Source of the DNA: Silurus meridionalis | Taxonomy: Eukaryota; Chordata; Actinopteri; Siluriformes; Siluridae | Length of the DNA stretch: 64,000 bases | NCBI RefSeq assembly: GCF_014805685.1 | Contig: NC_060885.1 | Location: forward strand, 16,390,632 to 16,454,631 | Reading direction: 5' to 3' | Shown: piece by piece, positions 1 to 11,134 of the stretch | Layout of the letters: each line of letters begins with the position of its first letter | Position numbering within the stretch: the stretch's first letter is position 1 | Translations under genes and position numbers: made by a program | Notes under the pieces: model-generated | Told to the model about the DNA's origin: nothing | Database searches by the model: none | The model's input: the letters and a program-made list of their open reading frames with translations, nothing else

Positions 1-549
1 GCCTGTTATAGCTGCACTTGTTATATGTAGTATGATGAGGATGAGTCAGTTGATGCAGCTTACAAACGTTTCCTGTTCGGTCTTATTCAAAAGCTCTATT
101 CTATTTTTTATTTTATTAAAACAGGCACAGAATGAGAAAGAACAGAGCTGAGTCATATAAAATAGTCTGTAAACCAAAACCATTATCTTGTATTTGCATC
201 TATTTAGTTCTTGAAATAATTGTATTGTGGCTATCAAAACACTGGAAAACAATGAAAATGGAAAAAGATGACATTGCATATTTAAATCATGATTTCTTTC
301 TTAAATAACTCACTTAGTAACATTTTATCCAATTTTCTGTTTTTTTCTTCTGTTTTTTAAATTGAGTTACATCCAGAACATTCTCGACACCCTGGCAGAA
401 TTATCTACAAAGCTGTGATGCAGTCTATGGTATTTGCCATATGGCTTTATAATTAAAAAACAAATATTCTTTTAAATTTAGGTCAGGCTGCTGGAGTGCT
501 GACAATAAATAGACAAAAGATGAAACAGAAAAAAGGAAACAATTATGAA
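1..549. other. intergenic sequence, nothing recognised
   Basis: AT-rich, with only short unconvincing open readings on either strand. No exon with matching splice sites, no known repeat. Confidence 0.5.
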
Positions 550-746
550 GGCTGTCAAAATTAACCCGTTAATAACTCACGCTAAATACTTAGATATAAA
601 AAATAAATAAACTCCACCAAAAATTATTTTTAATCACAAAAATTTCAGTCTCAAATCAAGCACCAAATCCGCCATGATGAACACATCTGGCAATTAAAAA
701 CGTCCGAGTGGCAGCAAAGCAAAAGTTCCGTTTCGTGTCCTGATAA
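550..746 (-). repeat. interspersed repeat, family 'TGTCAAA-TTAAC' (copy 1)
   Basis: Starts GCTGTCAAAATTAACCCGTT on the plus strand. Its reverse complement shares GGTGCTTGATTTGAG and GATTAAAAATAATTTT with the copy at 45.2-45.45 kb, and its left edge resembles 8883-8985. Probably a short DNA-transposon derivative; the class is not certain. Confidence 0.6.
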
Positions 747-1165
747 TTTTTTTTTTTTATCCTGGTCTATTTCTTATTTAGAATTTCTACCATAGTATAA
801 CATATACAATACTCACAATTTCATTGAGTAGCTGTGCAGAAATGTGTTTGAGAATTTGAGTGATATAGGTCATTTGATCATTTAAATGTTTCATGAACAG
901 AAAATAGGTTTAAAATATAGTTACTTTACAGTGCTCAGCCATGAGATATGCTACACACTGCAAAATTCATTGGAAAAGATAAATATTTTAAACTATAGCT
1001 CACTATTTGTGTAAGACTCATCCTGTCTCAGTAGACAAGCTGGTAATCTGGCTCTGTTCAATAATGAAGCATTAGCTCACTGACTTAGGATTTAGATGCG
1101 TTTAGGTTTAGGAACAACCTGCTTTTCACTCATCAATCAATCTGGTCGGCAACACCAACAGCAAC

Positions 1166-1226
1166 ATGAGTGCTGTCAAATGCTGCTTATTGTTTGGCTT
1201 TTTAATTCTGCTCTGTTGTGTTCACA
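1166..1226 (+). CDS. Ly6 gene, coding exon 1 (signal peptide)
   Basis: The ATG at 1166 follows AGCAAC and starts a leucine/cysteine-rich hydrophobic leader. The exon stops one base into a codon before GTAAGT at 1227. No earlier in-frame ATG in this reading fits a secretory leader. The 5' UTR limits and promoter are not recognisable. Confidence 0.82.
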
Positions 1227-3701
1227 GTAAGTATCAATCCTTCTGTTTTGTAGGCTTTCCATTTTTCTCCTTTTCTCCTTAAAGGAAGACCAAAGTTGGC
1301 ACATCTATCTCATAATCTTTTAAGTCTAGACCTCCATCTGTTGTTTTTCCTAATGTGCACTGTCAGTTTCCCGTCTAGTCAACTTCCTTGATAAAGTCTG
1401 TTAAGTGCCTCGCACACAATGTGACTTTATTAGATAAGAATAGTTTTTTGTTTGTGTTTTCTTTATTTGGGCAAGTGTTGATAGAATAATGGAAGTTCCA
1501 CTTCTTTAAAAATATGTCTACAATGAGACTACAGTGAGTCACAAAAGATCTCAGTACTGTTTGGCTATTGCAACCCCCCCCCAAAAAAAAAAAAAAAAAC
1601 GTTATTGATTGCTACAATGAAGAACAAATTTATCTAGTTCAGAGATGTTAAATCAATGTGCAATGCATGGTGTCATAATTTTCAGGTTTACCAGCTGCCA
1701 TGAGGACATTGATTCTCTCAATCTAAGATTTATAACAGATTATGCAGTGATGGAAAGGTTTTTCAGTTTTTGCGTGTTCTGTACCTATGATGATTGACTA
1801 GTTTCCAATAAGTACTTTAATTTGATTTAAGTGTAAAGGGATATAACGATTCATGAAGAAGGCTTGGTAGGATTTTGGTGATTAAGGTTGATTCTCTGAA
1901 TAAATTTTCTCTTCTTCTAGCATGAATTCATCACCACTCGAGGCTCTAGCAGTCTGCAGAGTGGACTCAATACACAGCAAATTAAAATTACCTTAGGGGT
2001 AATTTATTACATTTTCTGCTCAATGATAAGTACAGGCTGAACTTTGGCCATTTTTTGAACTACAGTAAGATAATGGTTGATTACTTAAGGATTATCATTA
2101 ATGAAGCTAGTCAGAGCTCAAAAGATCACATTTAATTTGAATACAGATTTAAATTAGTGTGGAAACCTGCTACCTGTGTGATAATTCGGCATGATTAAAG
2201 TGTGCCTTTCTTTTGCAATGTTAATGAATCTATTCAAGGTTTGGATGACCTTTGGAGATTGCATGTACTGTAGAAGGAATAAACAATACATTGACTTGGA
2301 TTACATTTAGGGTGTTTGCATATCTGCACCTTTGGCCTTGGATTTCAAATATAGCCTGTGTGGGGAAAATGCATCTGGGATTTAAGTGGAGATTCTTAGT
2401 GAATAAATTTACATGATGTTTACTAATGGTTGTCATAATACATTTCTGTAGTTACATCAATGGTTATGCAAACATGAAGACTGCTATTAATAATTAAAGC
2501 TCCAAGCAGAATTTTTGTGGTCCACGCAACCAGACTCAAAATAAAATAAAATAAAATGAAGCGATTTATTAGACATAATTTGAAGGATTACAAAAACACT
2601 TTTTGTTAAAATCCAGGATGTCTACAGAAAATATGCTTAGAATTTTAGATGTCGGTATGCATTTACATCAGCATCCTCCTGGGAATTTACAGCAAACCTG
2701 AACTAAATGTAGCACAAATTCTTCAAATGATATAAAAAAAAGTTGACTACAAGGTGGCATATAAAATGTCATGGGTAATTTTATTAAAGTTTTGTCAGTG
2801 AGCAGAGTTGTAGAGATATAGCTTTACTTCCTGTATGGTAGCTGTCAAATTCTTTAGCTTACTACAGGCAGACCATTTGGAGTAGTCAATATTCTTTTAA
2901 ATACTTTTATGAAGCATAATCTGGAGATGATGTGTGTGATTTTGGGGCAAAATCCAACATACCAAATGTAATTTTATGTAATAAAATCTTAACATACATT
3001 CATCTAGGAAATTCAGTGACCCCTGGTTTTGATATTTAAACAGATAGTTGAAAAGTTGTCCATTAATGAACTTCCAAGATTTTACCTGCTACTAGTGCTA
3101 CTAGAGCTTGCCAAATTGTTTTTAAATTTGGTAAACATGTTTTTATACCTTCCCCATTCAGTGTGCCAAATTTATTTTTTTAACCAGATGATTGGGCTGC
3201 CACACCCAAACCACAGAAGAAGTAGGAGCAAAAGTATAATAATAAGAAACAATACAATACAATAGAATGCCTACACACCTTTTGGAGCTTGGCCCCCAAA
3301 ATAATAGTTTTTAATGCAATTTGCCCCACCTATTCAATTTATTGAATTTTAGATTAATTCCGGACTTACTGTAGTCCTAAGGGATGGGTAAGAGACACAA
3401 AGCAGATACATGAAGCATGCTTGAGTGTCTTGTTTGTCTAACTAGGTGAGGCACTGCACTGTTACACCTGCATGGGGTCAACAGATGAGGATTGCAATCG
3501 CCAGGGGTCCAAAGAATGTCCAAGTTACTCAGATGCCTGCGCTATTATCAAAGGAGATGCCAGTAGGTTTTACATTTCATTTTATATGTGATCGATTTCT
3601 TGTTATGCAGAATAGGGGAGTCATTTAGAGCGGCAGATATTTAATTTGTCTTATTTACCACTGGAGAGGATTTTGAAAAGCTGCACTATTTATGTGCATA
3701 T

Positions 3702-3760
<59 letters not shown>

Positions 3761-4048
3761 AAAGACAGAAAGAAACATATTTAAGTAATTATTCTCATTT
3801 ATAATTTTAACAGAATACACTGAATGTGTCCGTTCTAATCTTTTCTAACAGGTGGTGTGCTGAAGTCATGTTCCTACAAATCCTTCTGCAGTCAAGCAAA
3901 CAGCCAAGGTGACAGAGTTGCAGGGGTGAAGGTTCACTGCTGCTTCTCAGATGACTGTAATGTGATGGGACATGGCACCCAGCTCAGCAGAGGGTTTAGC
4001 TATCTCTTGGTCCTTCTGTCACTGTTTTGCTATCTATTGTCAAGCTAA
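1166..4048 (+). CDS. Ly6/uPAR-domain GPI-anchored surface protein, three exons
   Basis: Coding exons are 1166-1226, 3446-3562 and 3852-4048 (375 nt, 124 residues plus TAA). Donors GTAAGT and GTAGGT and both AG acceptors are present, and both introns are phase 1, as usual for Ly6 genes. Exon 1 encodes a hydrophobic signal peptide of about 21 residues ending CCVHS. The mature chain opens EALHCYTC (the LxCYxC Ly6 signature), carries ten cysteines and reaches the diagnostic CCFSDDCN (CCxxDxCN) motif. It ends in a hydrophobic stretch after residue ~105 with no charged residue behind it, typical of a GPI signal. Family knowledge: a small three-finger protein on the outer cell surface, acting in immune, complement, receptor-modulating or adhesion roles; the ligand cannot be told from sequence. 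No neighbouring Ly6 paralogue is seen. The family call is strong; the exact orthologue (CD59-, PSCA- or Ly6-like) is not resolved. Confidence 0.88.
1227..3445 (+). other. Ly6 intron 1 (about 2.2 kb)
   Basis: AT-rich sequence with a short C/A homopolymer tract near 1574-1600 and small simple repeats. No additional exon, RNA gene or recognisable mobile element was seen inside. Open readings here are short and lack any family signature. Confidence 0.6.
3446..3562 (+). CDS. Ly6 gene, coding exon 2 (N-terminal half of the Ly6 fold)
   Basis: The acceptor is ACTAG at 3441-3445 and the donor is GTAGGT at 3563. In the frame set by exon 1 it reads SEALHCYTC and then three further spaced cysteines, without stops. 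A longer reading in another frame over this exon is a shadow and lacks the cysteine pattern. Confidence 0.87.
3704..3758 (+). repeat. (GT)n microsatellite in Ly6 intron 2
   Basis: About 27 perfect GT units between coding exons 2 and 3, roughly 95 bp upstream of the exon 3 acceptor. Likely length-polymorphic. Confidence 0.97.
3852..4048 (+). CDS. Ly6 gene, terminal coding exon (CCxxDxCN and GPI tail)
   Basis: A pyrimidine-rich acceptor TTTTCTAACAG precedes 3852. The reading continues the codon split in exon 2. It contains CSYKSFC, then HCCFSDDCN, then about 25 residues rich in Leu, Ser and Phe, ending at TAA 4046-4048. Confidence 0.88.
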
Positions 4049-6429
4049 AATTGCCAGCACAAGTTTAAATGTGCTTCATACAGCAGAAGTCGCATTTATG
4101 TACTGAGTAGCCTTTAGGTGTAATAATGTCTCTGGTCATGCCTATTAAACTGAATATGACCCAAATAGACTTTTCATGCAAACCTAATGCACAAAATTGA
4201 AAAACAAGACAAATAACTTTTAGGTCAAAGTAATTTAAGCAGTGTGAATAAATGCAGAAAAACATTAGGGAATATTGTTGAAAGTCAGTACATCTATGTT
4301 AATATGCAGTGTATTTAGTATTAAGTATTATATACTCTTATGATACACATAATTAGCAACCAATAAATTGATTCTTTATATTTAAAAGATAACAAGCTTA
4401 AATCCCAGCATCTTAACTACCACTGTCTGACCCTCAGCTTTGATTCCAGTTTCCTAGCTGCCACATGTGCATAAAAGAATTTCTTTGTTCCATGCATTTG
4501 TCAGCACAATGACAATAAATGCTGTCAGTTTCTTTTTTTAGTGCATTCCTTTCTGTATTGCCAACATTGACCAGCAGATTTAACACACTGATCCCACAGC
4601 ATCCCTTATACAGCACCCCTGTTTTCATATTTATATCCAGTGTTTGTAGAGGCAGATCTGATTTTCGACAGAGATTGGTGAAGACATTCTTTGAATTGTC
4701 AAAAGAAAAAACGATAAAAAACCAAAAGATGCACAGACATTACAGCACATCAATTATACTTTAGGGTAGACCTACACATTAAATTATCTTATTAGAAAAT
4801 CCTTTTTTAGTGGGTATGTATTACACGGCATTACAGTAATAGGCTCTCATTCTGTTTCGGAGTAATTTTTTATGGTATTAACACTAGGGGTCAGTATAAA
4901 TTCATGAATGTTATGGTTATTGTGCAGTATTTTGGCAAGTGTGACCTTTTACAGGATCTGCTACTCTGTAAAGGAACAGCCATTATTCTGAACTTTCCTC
5001 TGGCAGGTCTTAGCTGGACAGTTTGACACATGGTCCAATAACAGCAGTAAAAATATTACCTGTTTCAATGGTATTAATAGCATCACATTGACAGTCATAG
5101 GCTGTACAGTAGCCATTTCTCTTATTCAGTGTATTCTGTAGAGCTTGAAATTGGGGCAGTATACAACCATGATTAAAAGAGCTATTTATTGTTTTTGATA
5201 TGCCTTTTCCCCATGAAACTCTCTGCCTGGAAATATCCTACAGTGCTATTTCAAAATGGACTGCATTGCTAAATCTAGCTCTTCACATGATTTTTGGCAG
5301 AAGAATAAATATACTGTCTAGTGCTATTTAACAGAGCATAACAAATATGTTTTTACAATTATTAAGAATTTTGTATTCCATTTATAGTCATTGTAAAAAA
5401 AATACTATTTCTACAAAATGACAAACTCAAATATATTCCGAATAAGGGTCATGAACTGGTAGACCTCCATTCACATGCGGAGCCAAAAAAGAATTTCTGT
5501 GCATCAACCTGAGCACTCAAAAAATACTCCAGCAAAACCGATCAATGTGTCAAAAAAAAAATGTTGGCTGTAGTTCAGTAGCTCCAGTTTTTTATTGATG
5601 AACTACAACAGCTTCTGTAGCAGAATCTCTGCTGAGGCTTGTTGCTGTGAAATGTGTGCATTTATTTAAATAATTTACCTGCAGGTAGCTTGGTAAAAAA
5701 GAGTTTACTTAGACTTAGCTTTAGAAATCGTTTTTTTTTTCATTTACCATTTCTGATCCAATTAGTGAAGTGTCAAGAAAAAGACGCTGATCAAGCTGAT
5801 AAAGTAAGCAGACATTTTTAAAGTTTGGTAGAAATAGTAGAGGTATGCATATATACAAAAGAGCTGAAGAATTGAAGGTGACAGTTTAACATTGACATTT
5901 CATGTTTAGAATCCATAACAATAGGTAAAATTGTTAAGACAAAGCAGAAATAAGAAACAAACAATTACTTCAAATGGAAAATTCTTCTTAATATGTAACT
6001 AATACTGTAACTAATCATTAATGATCAAGCATTAAAAGGAAACTATCTTGATTTACTCAGAATACTTGCTTTTCTGGACCTTAAAGAGCAAAGAATTTAT
6101 GCAAGTGAACCTTCACATTTTTTGGTGAACACCCACACTTTTGGTTATTTTTGAATGTGTTTTTAACAAAACCTGTAGGGATTCCCAATTGGTTAGTTGC
6201 CCCAGACAATACTCTTCTCATCATGTGGTTATTTAAGCTTCAGCTTTTTACAAATCACAGCATTTACCATGCTAATGTTCAGTGTAATTATATAATTAAT
6301 AGGTACTCATCTATAAGGTGAAATAGGGCTAATCTTTTAACCTTTTTTTATATTATTTCAAACAGTTTTTCCCTGAAAAAACTCTTTGATAAGGGCTCTG
6401 ACATAATGTTTTTTCTTTAAGTTTTTCAG
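4049..6429. other. intergenic sequence downstream of the Ly6 gene
   Basis: Contains the Ly6 3' UTR (end unknown) and then AT-rich unique-looking sequence. The small open readings around 4.4-4.8 kb lack splice context and similarity to any family I know. Confidence 0.5.
4362..4367 (+). promoter_or_regulatory. candidate polyadenylation signal AATAAA for the Ly6 gene
   Basis: An AATAAA hexamer lies 314 bp past the stop codon, followed by a T-rich stretch. Another AATAAA occurs near 4246 and a third near 4513, so which one is used is uncertain. Confidence 0.35.
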
Positions 6430-6705
6430 GACATTTCCCTTACTTTACCCAGTATTCCTGTATGTTTCCCTGCAGTGAGCCTTGCGGGGCTCTCCTTTGA
6501 CAGGCAGGTGTGATAGTGTGAGTCGGCTGCCCTGGAGGCGGATAGAGTCTGACCCAAAACTGTGAAGCTCCAGGCCCAAGAGTCTGAGTGCTCTGCTTGC
6601 CAATGTCAGAGCTCATCAGCTTTATTTGCAGCTCACATGCATTAAGATGTGAGGCGGTGCATGACTGCCGAGTGTTTGCACTAAAGAACCTTAACTTCAA
6701 AGACG
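6430..6705. promoter_or_regulatory. GC-richer island, candidate conserved non-coding element
   Basis: About 270 bp clearly richer in G+C than both flanks. A minus-strand reading of 86 residues spans it, but it has no family signature and no convincing splice sites. A conserved non-coding element is as likely as an unrecognised exon. Confidence 0.3.
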
Positions 6706-8456
6706 AAGATGCACCTTGTTATTAGAAGATATTAGGTCACAGTACTGTTGTATACTAACATTAAAATTATTATATCTTTCTAGGAATAATTAGAAATAAT
6801 AGTAAAGAAAAAAACTTAACAATTGTACTTTAAAGTGAACCATTCCAGCTCTAATTATTTAATCTGTATCTGTGTATTTGTGTTCCCCCATGATCACTAG
6901 TTTCCTTCAACAAATAGTCCACATATTTCTGTTTTTTTTAAATTATTATTATTATTTAATTAATTAATTATTTAAACTTGAGTGGCTCAAAATTTCATGA
7001 CTAGTTAGGGGTTTCATCTTGTCAACTTACAGTACCTGTCAATGTGCAATCAGTAGTGTGTTTTGAAGATTTGTGTGGCAAAGCATCTGGTCTAGAAACA
7101 GATGCACATAATGTTTTAGTATGCATATGGTTATCTATATGGGGGAGTGATAGTAGCTGACAAAGTCTTGAATTTAGTTATTTTTTTGCTCACAGATGAA
7201 TGCAGTTAGCAATGGCTCTATCTCCGTATGCTGTAGATGTAGTAGTAGCTAACACTAGCCAGCTTATTTATTAAAAAACAAACTAACAAACAAAATTGAG
7301 CCAGAATGCTTTAACCAATAATGTCAGTTCAACCCAGTTAATAAACTCCTCTTCATAGCGGACATTGTGGACTACAAACTCCCCGCTCTGGCCTACACTC
7401 CCCAGAATGCATGCAAGCTACCCTGATTATAGTCACTAGACCTCTGACTGAGCACACATGTACTCAATCACACATATACCCTATATAAAAAATATTTGCT
7501 CACAACCATATTCTTAATTAGACTTCTTTTTGTCTTAAAACAAAATTACGGTAAAGTTTTAAAACTTCCTGTCAGCTGTATGTGTTGTATGATGTTTTCA
7601 ATTTAGTATAACAAACTACAACAAACTTTACAGGAGAAGTGATTTCATTCTTAGAAAAAATAATGTTACCATTTGCCATGAGTGCCAAGTATAAAGGTCA
7701 ACATCACCATGGTGACCACCTAGGAAGAAATGCCTCGTTTGATCATCCTTAGATATCTGTTCAGACCTAATCCTATTCTTCCTAAGGGAATTATTACAGT
7801 AAATTATATCCTCCCTCCACAGACCCTTGAGCTATATGCCCTTTACAGGCAGAAGACAAGGCTGTTATTATTTTGATTGTGTAGGTTTTGCCTATGTTTT
7901 GTTTCATGCTTGTAATCTGTGCGGTTCTTGATTAAGATCTATGTGGTCTATTATTTCTTGATTATTTACAATGCTTTAGAATATTAGCACATCCTTTAAA
8001 TGTTAAATAACTGCACAAATGTTAATTAACTACACATTCAGATAGTGGAGTGTGCCATGCATGTGGCATTTGTTGCTGTCTTCCAAATGAGACAGCCTTT
8101 AATTTGTTGCCAAGCAAATACTGTCCAAATAACTATCTACCTAGCAATGCCAGTGAGCTTTGGCAAAGAGGCAAAGGAGCATTAAAGTGAACATTACTGC
8201 GTACTGGATTTATTTTGGTCTTAATATGCAAATATTTGTATGTATAGATTTGGGCTTCATTTAATGTTGTGTTACATATTGATAGGCCACTCATAAATAA
8301 TCAGATTTAAAAAAAAAATAAGGTTCTTACAGATGAATCCTGGAAAACTAGACATGATCCAAAAGATTATACTTTGAAGCCATGTGTGCATTAATGTATT
8401 TGTAAATGGTGCCTATACATAATGGATTGGAATCACACCTATGTTATATTCCCACC
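6706..8456. other. intergenic sequence
   Basis: AT-rich with ATT and TAAT runs near 6940-6975. A pair of CTACA...CTCCCC motifs lies at 7363-7414 (see findings). No gene recognised. Confidence 0.5.
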
Positions 8457-8860
8457 CAGAGTTGGGACTATAGAAGTACAAATACTTCGTTACTGTACTT
8501 AAGTAGAATTTTCTAGTATTATTACTTTACTTCACTATTTATTTTTCAGACAACTTTTCACTTTCAGTCATTAAAAGTTTTACACAAATATCTGTACTTA
8601 AATTTTTTAACCAGGCTCATTACGCCACAGACACCACAGATGTAGACTGTTTATGAAGCTAAAAACGAGCAAGACAAAAGGCAAAAAGAAGTACAGTATG
8701 GATATCGTGGATGAGACAGAGGGAGTCAGTGATGTAAACATGACTGAGAACAGATACATTCCTGATCACCTGATTATCATCTTTTCTCTGCTTGTTTTCT
8801 ACTGTATATGGTGGTTGTTCAGTCTGGATACATTTGTTAGGTAACAACATTTTTAATTAG
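8457..8860 (+). mobile_element. hAT DNA-transposon remnant, left end
   Basis: Starts CAGAGTTGGGAC and continues with GTACAAATACTTCGTTACTG, the left end of a hAT family common in fish. A short reading follows that contains ENRYIPDH, resembling the acidic leader before the HPWPY motif of the two other hAT copies here. The right terminus is missing, so the copy is truncated. A 63-residue open reading at 8653-8844 belongs to this remnant and is not a host gene. Confidence 0.6.
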
Positions 8861-8882
8861 TATTGTATCAATATATTAATTA

Positions 8883-8985
8883 GAGCTGTCAAATTTAACG
8901 GTTTAATAACGTGTTAATGCAAAATAATTTTAACAGCACTAATTTTATTAATGCGTGATTAAGCATTTCTGTTTGACCTGTTTGA
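8883..8985 (+). repeat. interspersed repeat, family 'TGTCAAA-TTAAC' (copy 2, end only)
   Basis: GCTGTCAAATTTAACGGTTT followed by AATAACGTGTTAATGC matches the edge of the 550-746 copy. Cut off where the DIRS element begins. Confidence 0.55.
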
Positions 8986-9023
8986 CCACACTGCAGGCAG
9001 TGTGGCATAGAGACGCAGCATCT

Positions 9024-9867
9024 TGTTCCCTCGAGGAACCATGGTTACATACTTGACCTGAAGACGTTCCCCTTCAGGAACTCGAGCTACGTCAGAAACG
9101 CTTTGGGAACGAGAGTCCAATCAAGCCAAACTGACCAGTCCCTGCCTAGTGTGAATGGGCACAGCTAGGGCGAAAGGCAAAGGGGCTAGGAGTGGCACTG
9201 AGGTCGAGGCTATAGAACCTGACAAAGATCAGCGGGGTGGACCAGCATTGCAAATATCCTGGAGGGACACATCAGAGGACAAGCCTTAAAGGCAGCCAAA
9301 CTTCGAGTGGAGTGTGCTCTGATCCCGAAAGGAGCGGGAAGACCAGGGGACTCATAAGAGGAAGAAATAGCATCCACAATCCATCTGCTGAGCGTCTGGG
9401 TATTAATAGGGGGACCTCTCCTCGGAGGGCCATAGCAGACAAACAGCTGCTCTGACTTCCTCCACAGTTCTGTTCTGTTCTCACAATGTACACAATCAGT
9501 TAAGCTTTTCCTGGTCTGGGGCCTGAAAGGGAAGAGGAGAAAATGCCTGAGCTTAATAGGTTGTGGGATGACTGAGGAACTTTAGGAACATACCCTGATC
9601 TTGGGTAGAGAAAGGCACTGGCCAGGCCTGGAGTAAACGCCAGGAAAGAAGGGGCCACAGAAAGGGCCTGAAGATCTCCTACTCTCTTGAGGGAGGAGAT
9701 AGCCAAGAGGAACACAGTTTTAACTGTGAGGAACCTCACATGTACCTCGGTCAGAGGTTCAAAGGGAGGCTCTGACAGGGCCTCCAAGACAATGGCCAAG
9801 TCCCATGCAGGCACACTAGGTTCTGACCCAGCAACTGCCCCTCAATAGAGGACACGTAAACTTTCCC
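9024..9867 (-). mobile_element. DIRS retrotransposon, 3' part with tyrosine recombinase
   Basis: The plus-strand left edge (TTCCCTCGAGGAACCATGG, then CAGGAACTCGAGCTACGTC) looks like a DIRS terminal repeat. The minus-strand reading 9814-9500 has WDLAIVLEAL, PPFEPL and SLKRVGDLQALSV followed by YPRSGYVPKVP. These are hallmarks of the DIRS tyrosine recombinase, which integrates circular cDNA by recombination and leaves no target duplication. The reading is incomplete at both ends. The rest of the element lies at 22.8-25.1 kb, separated by later insertions. Confidence 0.75.
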
Positions 9868-10112
9868 TACACTGTTTGCTGGGAATTTTGTGTTTGTATC
9901 GGCGTTTAAAGTTGTACAGTTCTCAAAATATCAAAATATAATTTTGATTTCTTGCATCGTCTACTTTTCGTTGGGTCTGTTTCTTCTTTTTTCTTTTGGA
10001 AGAGCGCTTTATTCCCTGTTACAGGGTTTGAAAGCAGTGTGTGGAGGCCATTTCCATCAGAACTACGAACACACACTACAGTAACCACATTAAGGTACGT
10101 AACTCTTCTGCT

Positions 10113-10960
10113 ATGGCGAGCATCCAGCTTATTCAGTGTGTGAAGTGTGACATGTTTAGTCAGTTTTTATCCGTTGCTAGTGATAATTTTATCTGTGAGA
10201 AATGTAAGTTAGTTTGCTCTTTGATAGAGATCTTAGCATTAGATGAGTGCATCCAGAGTATAGAGAGAAGTAGTGAGTGCGAGAGCAGTCCAGGTTCTGA
10301 AGGGGAAAATCTGCATGCCCTAGGTGAAGTTAGCATTTCCCCGACTCCGGCATTAGAGCCCTCGTAGCGGGGCGAGCGGTTGACGACTTGGCAGCATGCT
10401 CGCAAAGCCAAAGCTATTGCTAAGGCTCCCCCATGGGAGCACCATTCCTCTCCACTTCACGTGTCCAACAGGTTTGAAGCACCGGCAGAGAAACCTGAAA
10501 GAGCTCTGGTTATAGGAGACTCTATTCTGCGGCACATTAAATAAGCTAGACCTTTAGGGGCACCAGCAGCACAGGTTATGTGTATACTGGGAACCAGGGC
10601 GCCGGACATAGCAGGTCAGCTTAGGTTTTTAGGAAAGCACAGGTTCTCTAACATAGTTTTTCACATAGGAGATAAAGATGTACGCCTTGGACAGTCAGAG
10701 GTTACTAAGAGTAATATTATAGAGGTGTGTAAATTAGTAAAGGCAATGTCTGATGCAGTAGCATGCTCTGGCCCCATCCCGATGCGCGTGGCAATGTAGC
10801 CCACAGCAGGTTATGATCGCTGAACTGCTTTATGTCTGAGTGGTGCACCAAAAACAATGTGGGCTTCATAGATAATTAGAGCAATTTTGAGGGCAAGGCT
10901 GGCCTCTTAGGGCGGGACAGTATCCATCCCACTCAGGAAGGTGCTGCTCTCATTTCTTGT
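10113..10960 (+). pseudogene. L2-A ORF1: Cys-rich N-terminus plus SGNH esterase, decayed
   Basis: The reading from ATG 10113 has paired cysteines (CVKC, then CEKC about 22 residues on) suggesting a small zinc-binding module, and ends at 10367. In other frames follow VIGDSILRH (esterase block I, GDS), GTRAPDI and HIGDKDVRLGQ, which stands where L2-B has HAGTNDTRLRQ, so the GTND core is lost. Last is DSIHPTQEG, the block V Asp/His region. In active L2 elements ORF1p binds nucleic acid and carries an esterase. This copy is broken by stops and frameshifts. Confidence 0.7.
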
Positions 10961-11134
10961 AGTTTAGGTCATACTCTCAGAACAGCACAAGCTAACAAGT
11001 GACTGTCCAGAGCCAAGGCCAAGGAGCAGACAGACAGGCTAAACCGACCGTCTGCTAGCTGCACAGAGTCGTCACTCAGGATCCCCCAAGCGAACCCAAA
11101 ATGTAGGAATTCTCAGAAAGTCTGTTTAATTACC

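Noticed and set aside
3446..3628. 60-residue reading starting MRHCTVTPAW
   Set aside because: Out-of-frame shadow of Ly6 exon 2; the cysteine-rich frame set by exon 1 is the real one.
6440..6700. An 86-residue minus-strand protein
   Set aside because: No family motif, no splice sites or upstream context; treated as a possible non-coding element instead.
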